A stretch of 64,000 bases of DNA from Balneolaceae bacterium (GCA_017643365.1 JAEPNO010000012.1:62001-126000), one strand, 5' to 3'. Positions 1 to 9,280 are shown, counted from the stretch's first letter. The notes: generated by a model from the sequence alone, not told the origin. Program-made: numbers and translations.

Positions 1-35
1 GTGTAATTAAAATTGAGAAATTTAGGTGTAAGTAT

Positions 36-1589
36 ATGTACTTTCTATGGGTAGTAGATTTTTTGAAAAACTTGACCAACGATAGATTTATGCCACATGG
101 CATGTGTTATCAGTGGCAGCCGGCTACACTTTGGTCGAATGTAATTGGGGATTCGATAACCGCATTAAGTTATTTCTTAATTCCGGCATTTCTTGTGTAT
201 TTCGTTTCGAAGCGGAAGAACATTGAGATGAAGGGTATATTTGTGATGTTTGCCATTTTTATAGTTTCGTGCGGTGCAGTGCATACAATTTCGGCCGTAA
301 ATGTTTGGATCCCATACTACAATCTCGCAGGTTTTATGAAACTAACAATGGCATTTGTTTCTATGGCCACTTTAGCTCTGCTTTATTTAAATATGCCTAA
401 AGCACTTAAAATTCCAAGTCCATCAGAACTGCAAGATATTAACGAAAAGCTGAAAGCTGAGATTGATGAAAAAAATAAGCTGCAAAAAGAATTAGAAAAT
501 CAACGCGAACAGCTTCAAAAAACAGTCCAGCTTTTAAATTCAACGCAAGAGGCAGCAAACATTGGGTCTTGGAAAGTTGACTTCAAAACAGGAAAAAGTG
601 TGTGGTCTAACCAAGTATACCGCATACATGGTTTAGATATCGGGTCGCCAACAATTTTGAAGGACGGTATAAATTATTACCGGGAAGATTTTAGAGATCG
701 TGTAACTGAAGTAATAGAAAGGGCAAGAATTGAAGGGAAAAGCTGGGACGAGGAATGGGTGTTAGTTGATATTACCGGAAAGGAAATATGGGTACGCACA
801 ACAGGCTTCGCTACTTACGAAAATGATCAAGTAGTTGGTTTAGAAGGTTTAATAATTGACATCGATCAACAAAAACGAGCGGCCATTTCACTGGAAGAAC
901 AAGCTATTGAGTTACAGGAATCGAATGATGAGTTGGAATCTTTTAGCTATTCAATAAGTCACGACATGAGAGCCCCTTTACGCGCTATAAATGGATATGC
1001 CGAAATTTTAAAGGATGAGTATTCAGAAGCACTAGATAAAGAGGGAAACAGAATTCTGGGAATTATCCACTCGAGTGCTTTAAAGTTGGGTGAGTTAATT
1101 GATGATATTCTGGCGTTTTCAAGATTGGGCAGAAAGGAACTTTCGAAAAGTACCATCAAAATGAATAATTTATTTAAGCAGATAATAGAGGAGTTACCGG
1201 ACTCAAAGTATTGGAATGAGAATGTTAAAATTGATATCGCCAAACTTCCTGATTGTAAAGGAGATGAGGCGATGCTAAAACAAGCCCTATATAATTTGTT
1301 AGAAAATGCGATAAAATATTCATCCGGAAATGAAAACATCAAAATCGCTGTTGGTTCGATATCGAAAGGTGCAGATGAAGTTTATTTTATTAAGGATAAT
1401 GGCATCGGGATAAATATGGAATACAAAGATAAAATTTTTGGTGTCTTTCAGAGGTTACACTCTGCGAAAGCTTATGAAGGAACTGGAGTTGGGCTCGCAA
1501 TTGTTAGGAAAATAATAGAACGTCACGGTGGCGAAATTTGGCTTGAGAGTGAAGAAGGAAAAGGCAGTACATTTTACTTTAAACTATAA
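36..1589 (+). CDS. Hybrid-less sensor histidine kinase with ethylene-receptor-like membrane domain
   Basis: A membrane sensor kinase of 517 residues. Residues about 30-130 form three membrane helices that match the ethylene-binding domain of plant ETR1 and its bacterial relatives: D39, Y46, I49, P50, I76, C79 and H83 keep the spacing of ETR1 D25, Y32, I35, P36, I62, C65 and H69, including the Cu(I)-ligand Cys and His. A coiled coil (about 135-170) and a PAS domain (about 170-285) follow. The kinase core has H309 in SISHDMRAPLRA, the N box NLLENAIKYS, and DNGIGI and GTGVGLAIV boxes, so all catalytic parts are present. The cytoplasmic part resembles phytochrome-type kinases that pair with Rcp1-like regulators, and such a regulator lies 14 bases downstream. 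Copper or ethylene binding is inferred from residues only. The start is the first ATG; no upstream context is visible. Confidence 0.9.
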   Translation: MYFLWVVDFLKNLTNDRFMPHGMCYQWQPATLWSNVIGDSITALSYFLIPAFLVYFVSKRKNIEMKGIFVMFAIFIVSCGAVHTISAVNVWIPYYNLAGFMKLTMAFVSMATLALLYLNMPKALKIPSPSELQDINEKLKAEIDEKNKLQKELENQREQLQKTVQLLNSTQEAANIGSWKVDFKTGKSVWSNQVYRIHGLDIGSPTILKDGINYYREDFRDRVTEVIERARIEGKSWDEEWVLVDITGKEIWVRTTGFATYENDQVVGLEGLIIDIDQQKRAAISLEEQAIELQESNDELESFSYSISHDMRAPLRAINGYAEILKDEYSEALDKEGNRILGIIHSSALKLGELIDDILAFSRLGRKELSKSTIKMNNLFKQIIEELPDSKYWNENVKIDIAKLPDCKGDEAMLKQALYNLLENAIKYSSGNENIKIAVGSISKGADEVYFIKDNGIGINMEYKDKIFGVFQRLHSAKAYEGTGVGLAIVRKIIERHGGEIWLESEEGKGSTFYFKL

Positions 1590-1603
1590 GCGAATTATTG
1601 AGG

Positions 1604-2026
1604 ATGAAAAATTTAGATATTGTATTAATTGAAGATGATGACAACGATGCAGAATTAGCCATTTTAGCATTAAAAAAGTCGATTCCTACAGTAGAAATAA
1701 TCAGATTAAGAGACGGCGAAGAAGCGATCGAATTTTTTGAGCAAAATGGGGATATCAAGCAAAAACCAAAATTGATTTTATTGGATTTGAAAATGCCAAA
1801 AATTGATGGGTTAGAAGTGCTAAGAAAAATTCGATCTAACGACTGGGTTAAAAACTTACCTATTGTAATGTTAACATCTTCAAGAGAGCATAAAGATATT
1901 GTAGAGAGTTACAATTTGGGAATCAATAGCTACGTGGTTAAACCAGTATCGTTTAAAGACTTTGCCGATACAATAAGCTCAATTGGCCGTTATTGGCTTA
2001 GTGTAAATGAAGAGTCAACCAAATAA
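1604..2026 (+). CDS. Rcp1-like single-domain response regulator
   Basis: A 140-residue stand-alone receiver domain. The acidic cluster EDDDND sits at residues 10-15, the phospho-acceptor is D61 in LILLDLKMPK, the conserved Thr/Ser is in VMLTSS and the Lys in VVKPV. It has no output domain and matches the Rcp1 family that receives phosphate from phytochrome-like kinases. It follows the sensor kinase by 14 bases in the same direction, so the two very likely form one two-component pair. The frame is open from a TTG at 1598, but the ATG at 1604 gives the usual family start and is chosen here. Confidence 0.88.
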   Translation: MKNLDIVLIEDDDNDAELAILALKKSIPTVEIIRLRDGEEAIEFFEQNGDIKQKPKLILLDLKMPKIDGLEVLRKIRSNDWVKNLPIVMLTSSREHKDIVESYNLGINSYVVKPVSFKDFADTISSIGRYWLSVNEESTK

Positions 2027-2209
2027 TAGTGAAAATTCGACCATTATAGTTTGTTCCTAGAATACAAGTAACGGATAGTTGTATATCCAGAATAACACGA
2101 TGATTTGATAACTAAAAAAACTATAAAACTCTGACCAAAATATATATATAGCGTATATTAACTTTTCCCTATATAAAGTATTAGAGATGCTTTCCTTTAA
2201 AAAAATACG

Positions 2210-3400
2210 CTAAGAGTCGTAAATGATTTTCATCATTTCTTTATAGTCTACAGTCAATTCAACATTCCTGCGAGCCATCATTGCTTGCATTGCCTCAGAG
2301 GCTTTTTCAAAATCATACTTTGCTGCCCCGTTATCAGTCAACCATGTAAATGAAGGTATTTTTTTGGGTGTAAAGTCGGTAGTTAAAATGTTAGTATTTA
2401 CCCCACAGATAGTGCCAACATTGATTCTGGTTTGAATAGCTGTTTTAGTAAAATCGCCAAATACAGTGCCAAAAAATTGTACTTTACGCTCACTCAAGCT
2501 ACCATTTTGCCAATGCGGTACTCTAAAGTGGCCATAATTACTTTTTAAATTCGATGTAATTGTACCGGCAGCTAGATTGCACCACTGCCCAAATATTGAA
2601 TTTCCAGCAAAACCATCATGGCTTTTGTTTGAATACGAATGAAAGATACAGTTATTTATCTCGCCGGCAGCCTTACAAACCGGCCCAATAGTTGTGCCAT
2701 CAGAAATACGGGCGTTTGATATAATTTTAGAATGATCACAAATAGCTAAAGGTCCTCTTAGTACACTTCCTGATTCTATTACTGCTCCAGCTCCTATATA
2801 TACAGGTCCTTTATCAGCAAAAATAGTTACTCCGGGTTCAATTTCTGCGGTATCAGCAATAAAAATATTTTCAGAGTTAACAGTGACAATAGAATTGTTG
2901 AGCTTATTTGTTTTGATCGGATGCAGCCGCTTTAATTTGATGTCCTGCTTAATTTGTGGGCCATTTAGTGAAAGTAAATCCCAATAATATGTTATAAGTG
3001 TTGGTTCTTCTTTAAGAGAGATTTGGTTTTGAACGGTAGGTATTTTCGATTTCTGGTAATTATTTATGCTCTCTTTACCACTTACCCTGCAGGCAATAAG
3101 AATATTCCCATAATAGAGTGCATCTCCAGTTTTAAGTTTTATAATCGAGTCTATAATTGACTTTTTAGGTATACAACGGCTGTTTATCCACAAGCAATCG
3201 GAGGTTTCATTGATTGAAGGTGTATGAAAAAGTTTACTCAAATATGGCTTTGTAATCCTACTCGTTTGACTTGGTTTAAGCCATTTCTCCCACTTTTCAC
3301 GAATAGTAAATATACCAATTCGCAAGTCATCTGTCGGACGGGTAAGAGTGAGTGGTAAGAAATTTGAAGCAGACTCATCATCAAAGAAACACAGTTGCAT
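2210..3400 (-). CDS. Alternative GlmU-type sugar nucleotidyltransferase/acetyltransferase
   Basis: A 396-residue protein that looks like the Bacteroidetes-type fused UDP-GlcNAc pyrophosphorylase/glucosamine-1-phosphate acetyltransferase. The N-terminal third starts with CFFDDESASNFLPLTLTRP, which is typical of this alternative GlmU family. The C-terminal part (about 165-340) is a left-handed beta-helix with hexapeptide repeats (IEPGVTI, IGAGAVI, ISDGTTI, TITSNL). It would make UDP-GlcNAc from GlcN-1-P for peptidoglycan and lipid A. It is divergent from glmS, which supplies the same pathway, with a 98-base shared control region. The assignment rests on family resemblance and context; pure nucleotidyltransferase activity is possible. 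Confidence 0.8.
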   Translation of the reverse strand: MQLCFFDDESASNFLPLTLTRPTDDLRIGIFTIREKWEKWLKPSQTSRITKPYLSKLFHTPSINETSDCLWINSRCIPKKSIIDSIIKLKTGDALYYGNILIACRVSGKESINNYQKSKIPTVQNQISLKEEPTLITYYWDLLSLNGPQIKQDIKLKRLHPIKTNKLNNSIVTVNSENIFIADTAEIEPGVTIFADKGPVYIGAGAVIESGSVLRGPLAICDHSKIISNARISDGTTIGPVCKAAGEINNCIFHSYSNKSHDGFAGNSIFGQWCNLAAGTITSNLKSNYGHFRVPHWQNGSLSERKVQFFGTVFGDFTKTAIQTRINVGTICGVNTNILTTDFTPKKIPSFTWLTDNGAAKYDFEKASEAMQAMMARRNVELTVDYKEMMKIIYDS

Positions 3401-3498
3401 ATAACGGTTATTAAACTTTGTATAAATTTACATCTGAATTTACGCGATAAAAGGCTAATTTATCACCTTCATCAAGAAATTGGAAAAAAGCTAGATAT

Positions 3499-5340
3499 AT
3501 GTGTGGTATTATTGGATATATAGGGGAAAAACAAGCTAAAGATATCGTTTTAAAAGGCCTTAAACGAATGGAGTATCGAGGATATGACTCAGCTGGAATA
3601 GCAACTCTGAATGGAGGAGTGAAAACTGCAAAGTGTAAAGGCAAAGTTAACGATCTAAAAAAATTAATTCAGAATGGCTCTGGAAGTGATGGAAAGATAG
3701 GTATAGGACACACTAGATGGGCAACTCATGGAGAACCAAACGATGTTAACTCTCACCCTCATGTTGGTCATCATGGAAAATTAGCTCTTGTACATAATGG
3801 AATCATTGAAAACTATACTTCCATTAAAAAGAAATTAGAGAGCGAAGGTTTAAATTTTTATTCAGATACAGATACCGAAGTTGCAGCTAAATTAATAGAA
3901 AATGTTATTGATAACCATCCTGACTTATCCTTCGAAAAAGCTGTTAAATTAGCTATTTCTCAAATTACCGGGGCATATGGTTTTGCTATGATTCACGAAG
4001 ACTATCCCGACCGTATATTGGTTGCAAGAAAAGGATCGCCGCTATTGATTGGTGTTGGTGATGGAGAAATGCTAATTGCTTCTGATGCATCAGCAGTAGC
4101 TGAATACACCGATAAAGTGGTTTATTTGGATGAAGGTGAAATTGCGATAATTAAGAAAGACAGTTATCAAGTGATCGATGCCAACGATGTTGAACTCCAA
4201 AAAGAAGTTCATGAACTGGCAACCACCTTAGAAGAAATTGAAAAAGGTGGATATCCGTATTTCATGTTGAAAGAAATATTTGAGCAGCCAAAGACTATCT
4301 CTGATTGCTTGCGTGGTAGAATTAACACCAATACAGGTGAAGTTACACTTGGTGGGCTTGAAAATGCCATTGATAAATTAGTGAATGCAAAGCGCATAAT
4401 AATTGCCGCATGCGGTACCAGTTGGCATTCTGCGTTGGTAGGAGAGTATCTAATTGAACATTTGGCCAGGGTATCGGTAGAGGTAGAATATGCCTCAGAA
4501 TTTAGATACAAAGACCCTTTAATAGACGAAAATGATGTATTAATTGTAATATCTCAAAGTGGAGAGACGGCGGACACATTAGCTGCCTTGAGAAAAGCAA
4601 AATCTAAAGGAGCTACAGTTTTTGGTATTGTAAATGTTGTTGGTTCTACCATTGCAAGAGAAACCGATGCCGGAGTTTATTTGCATACCGGTCCGGAAAT
4701 TGGTGTTGCATCCACAAAAGCATTTACTGGTCAGGTTACAGTGCTTGTATTAATAGCTTTAAAACTTGCTCTTGAAAAAGGTGCAATTACAAAAGATCAG
4801 TCGAAAAAATACATTCAAGCTTTAAGTGAAATACCAGCTAAGATCCAACAGATTCTAGATCGAAGTGGTCAAATGAAAACTATCTCGGATCTATTTACCT
4901 ACGCACCTAATTTCTTATATCTGGGTAGAACGTATAGTTTCCCTGTGGCACTGGAAGGGGCTTTAAAGTTAAAAGAGATTTCCTATATACATGCTGAAGG
5001 ATACCCGGCTGCCGAAATGAAACACGGACCAATTGCGCTTATAGATGAAATGATGCCCGTTGTTGTGATTGCAGCTACCGATCATACTAATGATAAAATG
5101 GTAAGTAATATTGAAGAAGTAAAAGCAAGAAAAGGTAGAATAATTTCTATAACATCAGAAGAGAATGACGATGTTAGTGCTTTGAGTGAATTCAACTTTA
5201 AAATTCCTGAAACCGAAGACATTCTATCGCCTTTGCTAAGCGTAATTCCTCTTCAATTGCTTTCTTACTACATCGCTGTTAATAGAGGGTGTGATGTGGA
5301 TCAGCCAAGAAACTTGGCTAAAAGTGTTACAGTAGAATAA
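3499..5340 (+). CDS. glmS: Glutamine--fructose-6-phosphate aminotransferase (isomerizing)
   Basis: Makes glucosamine-6-phosphate from fructose-6-phosphate and glutamine, the first committed step to UDP-GlcNAc. The protein is 613 residues, the normal length. The N-terminal glutamine amidotransferase domain starts MCGIIGYIG with the nucleophile C2 after Met removal and has the GHTRWATHG substrate loop. Two SIS domains follow, with CGTSWHS, SQSGETADT and the ALEGALKLKEISYIHAEGY signature near the second. The C-terminus AKSVTVE is the conserved family end. It faces away from the alternative GlmU gene, so the two may be co-regulated. No glmS ribozyme structure was recognised in the short leader. 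Confidence 0.97.
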   Translation: MCGIIGYIGEKQAKDIVLKGLKRMEYRGYDSAGIATLNGGVKTAKCKGKVNDLKKLIQNGSGSDGKIGIGHTRWATHGEPNDVNSHPHVGHHGKLALVHNGIIENYTSIKKKLESEGLNFYSDTDTEVAAKLIENVIDNHPDLSFEKAVKLAISQITGAYGFAMIHEDYPDRILVARKGSPLLIGVGDGEMLIASDASAVAEYTDKVVYLDEGEIAIIKKDSYQVIDANDVELQKEVHELATTLEEIEKGGYPYFMLKEIFEQPKTISDCLRGRINTNTGEVTLGGLENAIDKLVNAKRIIIAACGTSWHSALVGEYLIEHLARVSVEVEYASEFRYKDPLIDENDVLIVISQSGETADTLAALRKAKSKGATVFGIVNVVGSTIARETDAGVYLHTGPEIGVASTKAFTGQVTVLVLIALKLALEKGAITKDQSKKYIQALSEIPAKIQQILDRSGQMKTISDLFTYAPNFLYLGRTYSFPVALEGALKLKEISYIHAEGYPAAEMKHGPIALIDEMMPVVVIAATDHTNDKMVSNIEEVKARKGRIISITSEENDDVSALSEFNFKIPETEDILSPLLSVIPLQLLSYYIAVNRGCDVDQPRNLAKSVTVE

Positions 5341-5685
5341 TGTTTTATTAGATAATAAAATCTAAGATATAATTGATTGATGGGAAGATTATATAGGTTG
5401 TAATAGTTTAAAAAACTTCAAAATAATCTTGTAATTGGTTTGAAATATTGTTTTCATCCCAGTCCATTCTTTTAAAATTAATCTCTGTGCAAAAATAAAT
5501 GACTAACTGGAAAGGTTTAATATTTAAACTGGCCATTATTGTTATGGTTGGAATCGTTTTTTTTACAGGCTAAAATCTGTATAAGTGATTTTTAATGGTT
5601 AATAGGAACTTTTGTTCGGTATATTAGGTCTTGCAGACTTGTAAGGTTTTTTCAATCTTACTGTATTCAAAAACACAGAGTTACA
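5341..5685. other. 345-base gap after glmS, with one possible tiny membrane ORF
   Basis: A weak hairpin (TTAGAT/ATCTAA, 5348-5365) lies just after the glmS stop but has no T tract. An ATG at 5499 opens a 24-codon frame to the TAA at 5571-5573 that would encode a single hydrophobic helix (MTNWKGLIFKLAIIVMVG...FFTG). Its composition suits a small membrane peptide, but nothing else supports it and a chance frame is possible. The rest is AT-rich; no RNA gene or repeat was recognised. Confidence 0.3.
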
Positions 5686-6030
5686 TTGAAAGTAAATTTA
5701 TCTTACCTCGAAGATATTACCGGAGGAGATACTACGGTTATTATAGAAATGCTTGATTTATTCATTCAAGACATTCCTAAGCATACTTCAAATATGGTTT
5801 CGTTTTTTCAGGAAGGGAAATTACTTGATTTAGCTAGAGAAGCACATATGCTTAAACCAACGGTGCAATATGTTGGACTTTATCAAATGTACGAGGATCT
5901 TAAAGAAATTGAAGCTTTAGCACGGAAAGAGGTTAAAGTAGATAAGATTTCAGAGCTGCTGGATAGCATTAAAACTGAAGCAAAAACAAGTGTACCTGCA
6001 TTAAAAGCCAAACGAGAAGAACTAGCTTAA
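5686..6030 (+). CDS. Histidine phosphotransfer (HPt) domain protein
   Basis: A 114-residue four-helix HPt protein. H54 in AREAHMLKPT is the expected phospho-acceptor; the residues after it (HMLKPT) differ a little from the common HKLKG/S core, but the Lys three residues after His is kept. Such proteins relay phosphate from hybrid kinases to receivers. No hybrid kinase lies next to it, so it is an orphan. There is no ATG at the right place; the TTG at 5686 gives the best start. Its 3' end overlaps the convergent acetyltransferase gene by four bases. Confidence 0.75.
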   Translation: MKVNLSYLEDITGGDTTVIIEMLDLFIQDIPKHTSNMVSFFQEGKLLDLAREAHMLKPTVQYVGLYQMYEDLKEIEALARKEVKVDKISELLDSIKTEAKTSVPALKAKREELA

Positions 6031-6482
6031 ATCGTCAATTCCATCAATTTATGTGGAATGTCGTCTACGATGTAAACTTCACTAATTGATTTAAATCCGA
6101 AGTTAGCATAGTAACCATCTAAGGCAGACTGAGCTTCAATTTTGATGGTTCTACAATTGAATAACTCTTTCGAAACTTCAATTCCTTTATTAATAAGTTT
6201 GCCGCCTGTATCACCTCCACGATAAGCCGGTGCAACTACAATCCTTCCTATTGACACAGCATCTTCAAATTTTACACCCGGTCTAAAAATTCGTAGATAG
6301 CCTTTTAATTCTGTACCATCAAAATACATTAAGTGATGGGCAACCGAATCGGATTGGTCAATGTCTGAGTAGAAGCACTTTTGTTCTATGATGAAAACTT
6401 GCTGGCGTAAGTAAAAAATTGATTGTAACTCAAAAGGGGTGAGCTTTTCAAATGGTTTATCGATAAAATTATCTTTACTCAT
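6027..6482 (-). CDS. GNAT acetyltransferase, ElaA family
   Basis: A 151-residue single-domain GNAT protein. The start FEKLTPFELQSIFYLRQQVFIIEQ is the ElaA signature. The acetyl-CoA loop appears as IVVAPAYRGGDTGGKLI (the R/QxxGxG/A region), followed by the beta5 strand and a C-terminal FGFKSISEVYIVDDIPHKLM. It would acetylate an unknown small-molecule or protein amine. It stands alone and converges on the HPt gene with a four-base overlap. Confidence 0.82.
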   Translation of the reverse strand: MSKDNFIDKPFEKLTPFELQSIFYLRQQVFIIEQKCFYSDIDQSDSVAHHLMYFDGTELKGYLRIFRPGVKFEDAVSIGRIVVAPAYRGGDTGGKLINKGIEVSKELFNCRTIKIEAQSALDGYYANFGFKSISEVYIVDDIPHKLMELTI

Positions 6483-6545
6483 TTACTAAACATTTTTTTA
6501 TTTATCACGTACTAACCCACGAATTGTAACAAAATGAGATGACAT

Positions 6546-6875
6546 ATGTTTTGGGCTTGGCTAATAAATAGTGTTTCAGTTTTTCTAACTGCGAAAGTAT
6601 TAAGCGGTGTTGAAGTAAAAAATTTCTGGTCGGCTGTTTGGGTAGCGGCCGGTATTTCAATCATTAACTTTTTACTTGGGCCAATACTTCAAATACTGGC
6701 TTTACCTATTACCATACTCACGTTCGGATTATTCGCGATCGTAATTAATGCCTTTTTAGTGATGTTGGTAGATAAATTTATCGATGGATTTAAAATCAAA
6801 AGCTTTGGATGGGCATTAGCCTTTACGATAATTCTTTCGATAATTAGCTCCATTTTAATGAAGATCTTCACCTAA
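6546..6875 (+). CDS. YvlD-type small membrane protein (phage holin 4_2 family)
   Basis: A 109-residue protein with four predicted membrane helices (about 3-20, 27-50, 52-77, 85-108). The order and the pattern NFLLGPILQILALPITILTFGLFAIVINAFLVML are those of the YvlD/DUF360 family, which databases call the phage holin family. The name is historical: no other phage gene lies nearby, so this is not evidence of a prophage. Function is unknown, presumably in the inner membrane. It ends just before a strong hairpin terminator. Confidence 0.75.
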   Translation: MFWAWLINSVSVFLTAKVLSGVEVKNFWSAVWVAAGISIINFLLGPILQILALPITILTFGLFAIVINAFLVMLVDKFIDGFKIKSFGWALAFTIILSIISSILMKIFT

Positions 6876-6876
6876 A

Positions 6877-6905
6877 AGAAAAGCCGTCAATCGACGGCTT
6901 TTTTT
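6877..6905. terminator. Bidirectional hairpin terminator
   Basis: AAGCCGTC and GACGGCTT form an eight-base stem around a short loop (6881-6900), with a T run on the right (6899-6905) and an A-rich run on the left. It lies between two convergent genes and can end transcription from both sides. Confidence 0.85.
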
Positions 6906-6909
6906 ATAA

Positions 6910-7917
6910 CTAGATATTATCGCAAACAGCTTGTGTAAAGGTTGAGGTCGTACCCTCGCCACCAATATCGGGAGTGCAATAAACTTTTCGCTCCACAAGC
7001 GTTTTATAAATCGCTTTTCTGATGTCTTCGGCAGTTTGCTTCTGGCCAATATGTTCTAGCATCATCAACGACGAAAATAACAAAGCAAGCGGGTTTGCTT
7101 TATTTTGGCCGGCAATATCAGGAGCAGAACCATGAACGGCTTCAAACATGGCAGCATCGTCGCCAATATTTGCAGCGCCGGTTACTCCCAATCCGCCCAC
7201 TAAACCACTTGCAAGATCAGAAAGGATGTCACCAAATAAGTTGGTAGTTACAACCACATCGAATCGTTGTGGACGCATTACCATTTGCATTGCCATGTTG
7301 TCTACAATCAAATCTTCGAATTCAATGTCGCTGTAATCTGCTGCTACGCTACGGCCAACTTCAAGAAACAGCCCGGTAGTAAATTTCAAGATGTTTGCTT
7401 TGTGCACCAATGTAACTTTTTTACGACCGTTAGCTCGTGCATACTCGAATGCAGCTTTAATGATCTTTCTACTTGCAGCTTCGGTTACAACAGCGATACT
7501 TTCTGCGTGATTTTTAGTGTCTTCGTCGATCCAATGCTCACGTCCGATGTACAATCCCTGTGTGTTTTCACGGAAAATTACCATATCCACATTTTTGAAA
7601 GGGCTGTCGATGTTTGGTAAAGTTCGTGCCGGACGAATGTTACTGTACAAATTAAATTGTTGACGTAGAGCCACATTTACTGATCTAAAACCGGTACCAA
7701 CAGGAGTGGTAAGCGGTCCTTTTAGAGCAATTCTGTGTTCTTTAATAGCTTCAACGGTATCTTCGGGAAGTGCATTTCCAGATTCTTGATGTGCAGCAAG
7801 GCCTGCTTTTTTCTCTATCCATTGAACTTTAGCATTTGCTTTCTCGAGTATTGAAACTACAGCGGCTGTAATTTCTGTGCCGATTCCATCTCCGGCAATT
7901 AGTACAACTTTTTTCAT
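6910..7917 (-). CDS. NAD-type isocitrate/isopropylmalate family dehydrogenase
   Basis: A 335-residue beta-decarboxylating dehydrogenase. The start VVLIAGDGIGTEIT, the substrate segment SVNVALRQQFNLYSNIRPAR, the RENTQGLY motif, the HKANILK catalytic Lys region, NLFGDILSDLASGLVGGLG with the metal-binding Asp residues, and the NAD-site FEAVHGSAPDIAG are all present. The length and RENTQGLY point to the short IDH3-like NAD-dependent isocitrate dehydrogenases rather than LeuB or the long NADP Icd. It stands alone, so the exact substrate (isocitrate or homoisocitrate) is inferred from family resemblance. Confidence 0.85.
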   Translation of the reverse strand: MKKVVLIAGDGIGTEITAAVVSILEKANAKVQWIEKKAGLAAHQESGNALPEDTVEAIKEHRIALKGPLTTPVGTGFRSVNVALRQQFNLYSNIRPARTLPNIDSPFKNVDMVIFRENTQGLYIGREHWIDEDTKNHAESIAVVTEAASRKIIKAAFEYARANGRKKVTLVHKANILKFTTGLFLEVGRSVAADYSDIEFEDLIVDNMAMQMVMRPQRFDVVVTTNLFGDILSDLASGLVGGLGVTGAANIGDDAAMFEAVHGSAPDIAGQNKANPLALLFSSLMMLEHIGQKQTAEDIRKAIYKTLVERKVYCTPDIGGEGTTSTFTQAVCDNI

Positions 7918-7992
7918 AAATATTTTGTGTGATTATTTGTTCAAATATAGGAATAAGAGCGCTCGTATTTTATCGGAAATTAATTCGATTGC

Positions 7993-9147
7993 TTAACTCG
8001 TGTAAGTAACTCTGTAAATAGTCCCTGTGTGGTCATCAGAGATCAAAACTGATCCATCTGGGAGTTGTAAGAATGCAACCGGTCTTCCTTTAATTTCTTC
8101 CTCACCTTGTAACCAACCTTGAATAAATGGTTGATAGCTTGTTGGAGCTCCGTTTTCATCAAAAGTAACAAGTGTGATTCTATATCCAATTTTTTCGGTA
8201 CGGTTCCAACTTCCATGTTCAGCAATGAGTGCCTGATTTTTATAATTATCTGGAAACATATCACCGGTATAAAAAAGCAAACCAAGGGGCGCTACATGAG
8301 GTCCCAATTCCTGAACCGGTTTGGTGAAATCTCTATTCTTAACGTCTTCATTTGCTCCAAATTCCGGATCCCAAATATCATTCCCGTGCAAATATGGAAA
8401 TCCAAAATGAGCTCCTTCTTCAGTGATTTCATTCAATTCACAAGGAGGGATATCATCGCCCATCCAATCTCTTCCATTATCAGTAAACCATAAATTCTGG
8501 GTTTGTGGATGCCAGGTAAATCCAACTGTATTTCTGATTCCACTGGCAATAATCTCACGGTCGCTTCCATCGGCATTCATTCTGGTTAGCGTGGCATAAA
8601 TTGGGTTATCATCCTCGTGATTACAAACATTACAGGGTGCGCCTACCGGAACGTATAATTTATTGTCGGGGCCAAATGCAATGTACTTCCATCCATGGCT
8701 CGATTCTGTAGGGAAATCATCTCTTATCAACACAGGTTTTGGAGATTGATTATACGTTTGAGCTATATCATCAAAGCGCCAAATGTTACTAACCTCCGCT
8801 ACGTAAAGATCGCCATTATGATAAGCAACTCCGTTAGGCATGCGTAGACCTGATGCAATGGTTGTTACTTCATCCGCTTTATAATCATTGTCGGCATCAA
8901 TTACAGCATACACCTTGCCATTTTCGCCGGTGCGACGAGTTCCCACATAGATAGTGCCATCATCACCAAGAGCCATTTGCCGTGCACCTTCCACTCCTTC
9001 GGCATAAATTTCAACATTAAAACCTTCCGGGACTTCCAGATAACCTAACGATGTAGTTGAGTTATCAAGTACAGCGGTTTGATTGGTGCTGTTGCCGGAG
9101 CATGAGATGACAAGAAGTAGTAGAGCCGGTAAAAAATTATTTCGCAT
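7993..9147 (-). CDS. Secreted PQQ/sorbosone-dehydrogenase-like beta-propeller lipoprotein
   Basis: A 384-residue exported protein. A lipoprotein signal ends at LLLLVISC with C16 as the lipidation site. The rest is a six-bladed propeller of the glucose/sorbosone dehydrogenase type, with GSHGWKYIAFGPDNKLYVPVGAPCN-like blades (VPVGAPCNVC), TVGFTWHPQT, LWFTDNGRDWMGDD and AEHGSWNRTEKIGY. Members oxidise sugars or aldehydes with PQQ; many have no assigned substrate, and PQQ use here is inferred. It would sit in the periplasm or outer membrane. It is a single gene divergent from the cry-DASH gene. Confidence 0.82.
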   Translation of the reverse strand: MRNNFLPALLLLVISCSGNSTNQTAVLDNSTTSLGYLEVPEGFNVEIYAEGVEGARQMALGDDGTIYVGTRRTGENGKVYAVIDADNDYKADEVTTIASGLRMPNGVAYHNGDLYVAEVSNIWRFDDIAQTYNQSPKPVLIRDDFPTESSHGWKYIAFGPDNKLYVPVGAPCNVCNHEDDNPIYATLTRMNADGSDREIIASGIRNTVGFTWHPQTQNLWFTDNGRDWMGDDIPPCELNEITEEGAHFGFPYLHGNDIWDPEFGANEDVKNRDFTKPVQELGPHVAPLGLLFYTGDMFPDNYKNQALIAEHGSWNRTEKIGYRITLVTFDENGAPTSYQPFIQGWLQGEEEIKGRPVAFLQLPDGSVLISDDHTGTIYRVTYTS

Positions 9148-9280
9148 ATCAGGAATTTAGTTAGGGAACCAAAAATACGTGCTATTTAGTTGTTTTGCTC
9201 TTTCAGTGTGTAAAAGCTGTTCACTTTCTTTGGAATTATTCATCTAGAATGAGTGTGTAAACATCAAAAGAAAAAAATTT

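Noticed and set aside
959-1342. Long minus-strand frame inside the histidine kinase gene
   Set aside because: Antisense shadow of a well-supported coding region, with no domain or start context of its own. The same holds for the many long antisense frames in glmS, mutS, helicase, serA, secD and uvrA.
3401-3498. glmS ribozyme before glmS
   Set aside because: The leader is far too short and has no matching core; such ribozymes are typical of Firmicutes.
6546-6875. Phage holin as a sign of a prophage
   Set aside because: The family name is historical; the protein is YvlD-like and no other phage gene is near.
7267-7620. Plus-strand frame of 117 codons over the isocitrate dehydrogenase gene
   Set aside because: Shadow frame; composition is Cys/Phe-rich and unlike a real protein here.
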